Source: Natronosalvus halobius (GTDB lineage: Archaea; Halobacteriota; Halobacteria; Halobacteriales; Natrialbaceae). From it: 64,000 bases of DNA. Shown here piece after piece: positions 59,931 through 64,000 of this stretch. Each line of letters opens with the position of its first letter. Position 1 is the stretch's first letter. Below the pieces are notes generated by a model that ran no database searches, had not been told where the DNA came from, and was given only the letters and a program-made list of their open reading frames with translations. The stretch lies in the NCBI RefSeq assembly GCF_024138145.1, contig NZ_CP099997.1:620001-684000 (forward strand), in the 5' to 3' direction. The translations under genes were made by a program, and so were the position numbers.

Positions 59931-60479
59931 ATGGACACGACCGTCGAGCCGACGATCCGACCGTACGATTCGGCGAGCGACGCGGACGAGCTGTGGGCGC
60001 TCAAACGTGCCTTCGAACGCGGACTCGGCGAGGGCACGGGCGACGACGGCAAATCCGAACGATACGAATCGAAGCTCACCGACGCGTACCGCGAGGGCTA
60101 CCTCGAGTGGGTCGAGCGCTGCCTGGGCGAGGAGCCAGAGGCGGTGACGGTCGCCGCCGTCGGAAACGAGGACCAGCCCGAGGACGACCGAGACGGATCC
60201 TCGACGCTCGTCGGCTACGTCTTCGTCCTCCCGGAGTCGCTCGCGTACGTCTGGGACGCGGCGATTCTCAACGAGATCTACGTCGCTCCCGACGCGCGCG
60301 GGACGGGCGTCGCCGACGCGCTGATGGAGCGAGCGTTCGCGACCGCTCGCGATCAGGACCTTCCGCTCGAACGACTAGTGCTAGACGTCGACCGCGAAAA
60401 CGACCGGGCGCAGGCGTTCTACGAGCGCCACGGGTTCGCCCACTGGGGCGAGATGGTCGCTCGAGAGCTTGGAGAATAA
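59931..60479 (+). CDS. GNAT family N-acetyltransferase
   Basis: The 182-residue protein has an N-terminal TIRPYDSASDADELWALKRA, an acidic insertion, then the GNAT core: AAILNEIYVAPDARGTGVAD (acetyl-CoA loop R-G-T-G) followed by ALMERAFATARDQDLPLERL and LDVDRENDRAQAFYERHGFA. All GNAT motifs are present and the substrate is unknown. ATG 59931 is chosen; an earlier ATG in frame adds a Ser/Pro stretch that belongs to the preceding gene. The convergent membrane protein gene ends 6 bp after its stop. Confidence 0.88.
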   Translation: MDTTVEPTIRPYDSASDADELWALKRAFERGLGEGTGDDGKSERYESKLTDAYREGYLEWVERCLGEEPEAVTVAAVGNEDQPEDDRDGSSTLVGYVFVLPESLAYVWDAAILNEIYVAPDARGTGVADALMERAFATARDQDLPLERLVLDVDRENDRAQAFYERHGFAHWGEMVARELGE

Positions 60480-60485
60480 CGGCGG

Positions 60486-61166
60486 TCACGAAGCTCGAAC
60501 GCCACCGCGAGCGCGGAGCCGAACGAGGGCGACGGCCCCGAGCGCACCGAAGACGATCGGATAGCCGATGCCGGCGACGAGTATGGACTCGAGCGGCGAG
60601 GGCCGGATTACCGCGCCCTCGATCGCGACCGTCGAGACGAGCACGGCGACGATCGTGACGGCGAGGTAGCCGATGGCGACCATCGCGCCGTCGATCGCTG
60701 CCTCGGTGATCGACTCCAGACGCTCGAGTTGATCGTAGGCACAGTACGCGCCGGCCAGTGCGATGACGAGCGGCGGCACCAACAAGAGGAGCCACTCGGC
60801 ACCGCTGCCGTCCAGGACGACGTTCTGCTCTGCCGGCAAGAGTCTGAAGAAGCCGCGTCGCGGCACCTCGGTCGCCACCCCGTGGGCGTTGAGGTAGGTC
60901 CAGGCGATCAGTTCGGCGGTGAGCGTCTCGCCCGCGGCGGACTCCAGGACGTCGGTTCGGAGGTCGGCGCGGATCGACTCGCGAGCCAGCCCGTAGGTGA
61001 GTGCGTAGCCGACGATCCAGGTGAGCGCGCCGGCGACTACGCCCAGAAACAACGGCCGGAGGTCCCCCGCTGCGTCCGGTTCGTCCGCACTCGCCTCGTT
61101 CCCGTCGCTGGCCGCGCCGTTTTCGCTCGACGCTTCGACGCTCGAGTCCGGTATCGCGTTCGTCAT
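60486..61166 (-). CDS. Haloarchaeal multi-helix membrane protein
   Basis: The 226-residue protein has an acidic, Ser/Ala-rich N-terminus (residues 1-36). About five hydrophobic segments follow, including PLFLGVVAGALTWIVGYALT, EWLLLLVPPLVIALAGAYCA, AMVAIGYLAVTIVAVLVSTV and ILVAGIGYPIVFGALGAVAL. No catalytic or transport signature is seen. It resembles haloarchaeal transporter-like or DUF7978-type proteins only by general layout. It is convergent with the GNAT gene upstream. Confidence 0.65.
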   Translation of the reverse strand: MTNAIPDSSVEASSENGAASDGNEASADEPDAAGDLRPLFLGVVAGALTWIVGYALTYGLARESIRADLRTDVLESAAGETLTAELIAWTYLNAHGVATEVPRRGFFRLLPAEQNVVLDGSGAEWLLLLVPPLVIALAGAYCAYDQLERLESITEAAIDGAMVAIGYLAVTIVAVLVSTVAIEGAVIRPSPLESILVAGIGYPIVFGALGAVALVRLRARGGVRAS

Positions 61167-61319
61167 CTGGAGTTCCCTGTCGATACTGTCTGTGGAAGCG
61201 ACCTAAAGCTTCCTTCGTCCTTCGTCGACCCTTTCGGTCGTCCTGGCTGGTGCCTTCGACGCCACTCTCTCGGTCATCGTCACTCACTCGAGCAACGACG
61301 TTCACTCGAGCATCGTCGC

Positions 61320-61934
61320 TCACCTGCGAACCGTATACGCCGTCTCGGGCCGATTCGCCTCCCAGGCCTCGGCGGTGATCGTGTACCGGTGCAGGTCGCG
61401 GACCTCGCCGTCGAGTGGCACCCAGTTTCGCAACACGCCATCGTACGTCCCCCCGTAGCGCTCGACGTACTTCTCGATCGCCCGCTTCGACTTTGCATTG
61501 CCCTCGAGGTAGCCAACCGAGACCACCTCGAGGTCGAGTCGGTCGAACGCGACGGCGATGGTCGCTGCGGCGCGCTCGCTCGAGTAGCCGCGCCCCCAGA
61601 ACGATTTGCGGAGCCAGACGCCGAGGCGAGCGGTCCGCTTCTCCCAGAGCGGGATGAGGCTGGCGACGCCGGCGAACGCCCCGGCGGCGGGTTCGCCCTC
61701 GAGCGGATAGATCGCCCAGTTCGCTCGCGTGGCGTCGTTCCACCTCTTTTCGGACTCGAGGAGGTACTCACGGGCGTCGTTCGGCGTCTCGTGGACGTCG
61801 GTCGTGAGGTGGGTAGCGACCGCTCCGAATTCCGTGTTCGGGTTCGTGTACTCGTACAGCTCGAGGGGCGCGATTGTGTCGGTCGTCAAGGGCGCGAACC
61901 GAAGTCGATCGGTTTCGAACGTCTCGGGGAACAT
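61320..61934 (-). CDS. GNAT family N-acetyltransferase, RimJ/RimL-like
   Basis: This 204-residue protein begins MFPETFETDRLRFAPLTTDT. It carries the core RLGVWLRKSFWGRGYSSERA (acetyl-CoA loop G-R-G-Y) and VSVGYLEGNAKSKRAIEKYV, and ends with YGGTYDGVLRNWVPLDGEVR. The pattern is that of RimJ/RimL-type N-acetyltransferases, acting on protein N-termini or small amines. ATG 61934 is preferred to one 15 codons upstream. Four to five 21-22 bp imperfect repeats (61993-62090) lie upstream of the gene. Confidence 0.88.
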   Translation of the reverse strand: MFPETFETDRLRFAPLTTDTIAPLELYEYTNPNTEFGAVATHLTTDVHETPNDAREYLLESEKRWNDATRANWAIYPLEGEPAAGAFAGVASLIPLWEKRTARLGVWLRKSFWGRGYSSERAAATIAVAFDRLDLEVVSVGYLEGNAKSKRAIEKYVERYGGTYDGVLRNWVPLDGEVRDLHRYTITAEAWEANRPETAYTVRR

Positions 61935-61992
61935 TCGGCGAGACGTTCCGTGACGAGGACCGTCACTCTTTGGGCGCAATGTGAGTGTGTGA

Positions 61993-62090
61993 CGTTCCAG
62001 GACGGGCTGGGTATCGTTCCAGGACGGGTGCGTATCGTTTCAGGACAGAGGCTGTTCGTTCCAGCGGACAGGTCCGTGCGTCCCAGCAGC
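61993..62090. repeat. Array of five imperfect 21-22 bp direct repeats
   Basis: Five copies of a unit beginning CGTTCCAGGACGGG start at 61993, 62015, 62036, 62057 and 62079 (spacing 22, 21, 21, 22 bp). The copies diverge gradually from left to right. The array lies in the intergenic region upstream of the GNAT gene and after the beta-propeller gene stop. Confidence 0.85.
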
Positions 62091-62095
62091 CAGGG

Positions 62096-63787
62096 CTACT
62101 GCTCCGAGTTGTTCGCCGGTAATCGACGACGGAGCCACTCCAGGGCGAGTCCTCCGCTAACGAGTCCGGTGCCGACGGTGAACCCGGGTGCGCCGTCCTC
62201 CTCGTCGCTGGCCGCGTCGTTCACGCCGTCCATTTCGTGACCGGTCTCGTCGAATGCGGTGCCGTCGGTGTCGTCCTGGCGCTTCTCATTGCCGGTGTCG
62301 GTGGCGTTCGACGGATCTTTGGTTTCGGTGGCGTTCGACGAATCGTTGGGGCTGTCGTTGTCGTCGTTGACCTTGACGTCGATGTCGTCTGACGCGAACT
62401 CCTCATCCGATCTCGATCCGTTTTCATCGTCGGCGTCGTCGCCGTCCATAGTGTCGGTACCGACCGCGTCGTCTTCATTCGCACCCGTCTCGTCCGCGCC
62501 GACCTCCGTCGCCGGCTCGAGCGCGACGAGGCTCCCGTGTCCCGAAAGGTACACCGTTCCGTCACCGATCACGTACGTGAGGTCGGGCCACCTCGCCTCG
62601 TGAGCGGCGTCGAGTCCGACGGCCGCCAGCGGGAACGACCACTGCTCGAGCCCAGTCTCGATGTCGACTCCGAAGATGGCGGGGTCCCCGTCGACAGGGT
62701 GGTACGGAACGACGACCGTCCGGCCGCCGATGGACGGTCGTCCCCACGCGTCTATCGACCCACCGACGGTCCAGCTGTGGTCGGTCTCGTAGTTGTATGC
62801 GTAGACGCCGTGTCGCTCGGCGCTGACTCTGACGGTGTCGGTTGCCGCGAGCGGGAACCGTAACCCGATTCGCTCGAGGAGCTCCCCGTCGTCGGCGTCG
62901 AGGACCAGGCACTTCTCTTCCTCCACCCACTCGCCACTGTCACCGTCGTCGCCGTCACCTCCGTTGCCACCGTCGCTATCGTCACCCATCCACGCCACGT
63001 AGAGACGATCTTCAGTCGCCACGATGGAACCGCGTACGTCGTTTCCCGATCGCGTTTGCTCCTGGACGGTCCACACAGTCTTCCCAGACTCGGCGTCCAG
63101 CGCGACGAAACCGGCGTCGGCGACGGCGTACACGAGGTCGTTCGCGACGGCGACCGGAATCGACGCGAACGATGCCACGTCGACGTCCCGCCGCTCGAGG
63201 TCGACCGCGCTCCGTCGCCACCGGGGGGTCCCGTCGTCAGCGTCGAGCGAGCGAAGGGCGCCGTCGACGACCACGTATATCGATCCGTCGACGATGGTCG
63301 GACTCGGGATCTGGCCCTGGCCGTCCGTCCCGAACGACGTCGACCAGACGGTATCGCCGCTGCCGGCGTCGAGCGCCGTCACCCGGTCACCGGCGACGTA
63401 GACGGTGTCGTCGACAACGGCGGGCGTTCCGTCGGCACCGACGTCCTCTCGCACCCACTGGATGGATCTGTCGCTGGCGGAGAGGGCGTGGATGCCAGCA
63501 CCCGTCCGGAGGTAGACTGTGCCGTCGGCGACCACGACGTCGCCGTCCTGGTCGTATTCCCAGACGACGGTCTCGGGCGCTGGAAACCGATTCGAGCCCG
63601 AGAGAGCGGCGGTGTTTCCGGAGGTGCCGTGGTAGGACGTCCAGCTATCGGCGTCTGCAGGCGTCACCGCCATCGGGACCGTCGACTTCGCGTCGGCCCC
63701 GCTACTCGTTTTGGCGGCACCGAGGAAACTACCGATGACGAGCGATGCGCCGAGAGCCATCGCGGTCCGCCTGGGCCAGAGGGACAT
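62096..63787 (-). CDS. Secreted PQQ-type beta-propeller protein with probable PGF-CTERM anchor
   Basis: The 563-residue protein starts with a Tat-like signal (WPRRTAMALGASLVIGSFLG). A beta-propeller of PQQ/outer-membrane-protein-BamB type repeats follows: DGTVYLRTGAGIHALSASDR, DDTVYVAGDRVTALDAGSGD, DGSIYVVVDGALRSLDADDG and FVALDAESGKTVWTV. A loop near 300 is rich in Asp and Gly. A Thr/Asn/Asp-rich disordered linker (about 440-525) leads to GAPGFTVGTGLVSGGLALEW and RRRLP, which fits the PGF-CTERM sorting signal cut by archaeosortase A. It is likely a lipid-anchored extracellular propeller; the ligand is unknown. Confidence 0.85.
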   Translation of the reverse strand: MSLWPRRTAMALGASLVIGSFLGAAKTSSGADAKSTVPMAVTPADADSWTSYHGTSGNTAALSGSNRFPAPETVVWEYDQDGDVVVADGTVYLRTGAGIHALSASDRSIQWVREDVGADGTPAVVDDTVYVAGDRVTALDAGSGDTVWSTSFGTDGQGQIPSPTIVDGSIYVVVDGALRSLDADDGTPRWRRSAVDLERRDVDVASFASIPVAVANDLVYAVADAGFVALDAESGKTVWTVQEQTRSGNDVRGSIVATEDRLYVAWMGDDSDGGNGGDGDDGDSGEWVEEEKCLVLDADDGELLERIGLRFPLAATDTVRVSAERHGVYAYNYETDHSWTVGGSIDAWGRPSIGGRTVVVPYHPVDGDPAIFGVDIETGLEQWSFPLAAVGLDAAHEARWPDLTYVIGDGTVYLSGHGSLVALEPATEVGADETGANEDDAVGTDTMDGDDADDENGSRSDEEFASDDIDVKVNDDNDSPNDSSNATETKDPSNATDTGNEKRQDDTDGTAFDETGHEMDGVNDAASDEEDGAPGFTVGTGLVSGGLALEWLRRRLPANNSEQ

Positions 63788-64000
63788 ACTGATCCCGCCA
63801 CCACCGGTCCTCTTGCTTATTCTGCGTGTAAGTTCAGTTTCGGCGATGAAACGGTGGTAATCGTTCCCTAGACTGCTCGAGAGACTGTTTCCTGTACCGT
63901 CCAAACGATCGTCCGAGATTCGGAGCGTTCGCCGGGTAAGGGGCCGTAACGTAGGGTTTCGAGCGGGCGAGAATCCGGTCAGACAGTCGCACCACCTGCA
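63788..64000. other. Window-end region without a recognised gene
   Basis: The last 213 bases lie upstream of the propeller gene. They include an AT-rich stretch near 63815-63830 that could be its promoter. No open frame with haloarchaeal coding character, RNA or repeat is seen before the window ends. Confidence 0.35.

Noticed and set aside
61993..62090. Possible CRISPR array
   Set aside because: Units of 21-22 bp are contiguous, without unique spacers, and decay in identity. There are no cas genes in the window.

Overview
The window is a stretch of haloarchaeal chromosome, most like the Natrialba/Natrinema/Haloterrigena group, although the genus cannot be fixed from sequence alone. The evidence is high GC with strong third-position bias, strongly acidic proteins (Asp/Glu-rich linkers, few Lys), archaeal TATA elements 24-33 bp upstream of start codons with little or no leader, and lineage markers: a halolysin-type protease, bacterioopsin-activator (HTH-10) regulators, archaeal MAT, DacZ, HMG-CoA synthase, TFS, and HEWD, MTH865 and DUF2150 small proteins.

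Layout. 1-8.2 kb: truncated MFS transporter, S-adenosylmethionine synthetase, two GNATs, DJ-1/PfpI protein, CYTH phosphatase/cyclase-like protein, a long FKBP with a Gly/Met tail, a sensor kinase and a RecA-fold protein lacking a P-loop. 8.3-11.5 kb: the c-di-AMP synthase dacZ with an abutting MscS-type channel gene, a DUF457-type membrane hydrolase and an XRE regulator. 11.5-25 kb: the glycine cleavage genes in two blocks (gcvT-gcvH and gcvPA-gcvPB), separated by halolysin, an NYN nuclease-like protein, a TatD-like hydrolase, DUF2150, an 817-residue pilin-like surface protein with an AT-rich 3' half, and HMG-CoA synthase. 25-28 kb: two radical SAM/SPASM enzymes, a small PaaB-like partner protein and a nearby HTH-10 regulator, pointing to either siroheme-type heme synthesis or a peptide/protein modification system. 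28-42 kb: ATP-type PEP carboxykinase, an EthD protein coupled to a ThDP enzyme, a MOSC protein, an epimerase, an 882-residue actin-fold/coiled-coil/membrane-anchor protein, acetyl-CoA synthetase, MTH865, a zinc ribbon and a large multi-domain regulator.

42-49.5 kb holds histidine utilisation: hutU-hutG-hutI as a translationally coupled leftward operon, hutH nearby on the same strand, a DsrE-like gene between hutI and hutH, and a divergent HTH-10 regulator that is the obvious candidate controller. 49.5-56.8 kb: remnants of disrupted genes, a zinc-ribbon membrane protein, a DUF6663-like protein, TFS, PEP carboxylase, an SRPBCC protein, a MoxR ATPase and tRNA-Ser(CGA). 57-64 kb: an APC permease-universal stress protein pair, small membrane proteins, two GNATs and a secreted beta-propeller protein with a likely PGF-CTERM anchor.

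Most of this is ordinary metabolism: one-carbon (MAT, glycine cleavage), the PEP/acetate node (PEPCK, PEPC, acetyl-CoA synthetase), mevalonate entry and histidine catabolism. The least explained items are the membrane-anchored actin-fold coiled-coil protein, the radical SAM/PaaB-like locus, the split gcv cluster next to the mosaic pilin-like gene, the FKBP with a chaperonin-like GGM tail, and a recurring pattern of in-frame simple-sequence expansions inside conserved enzymes.
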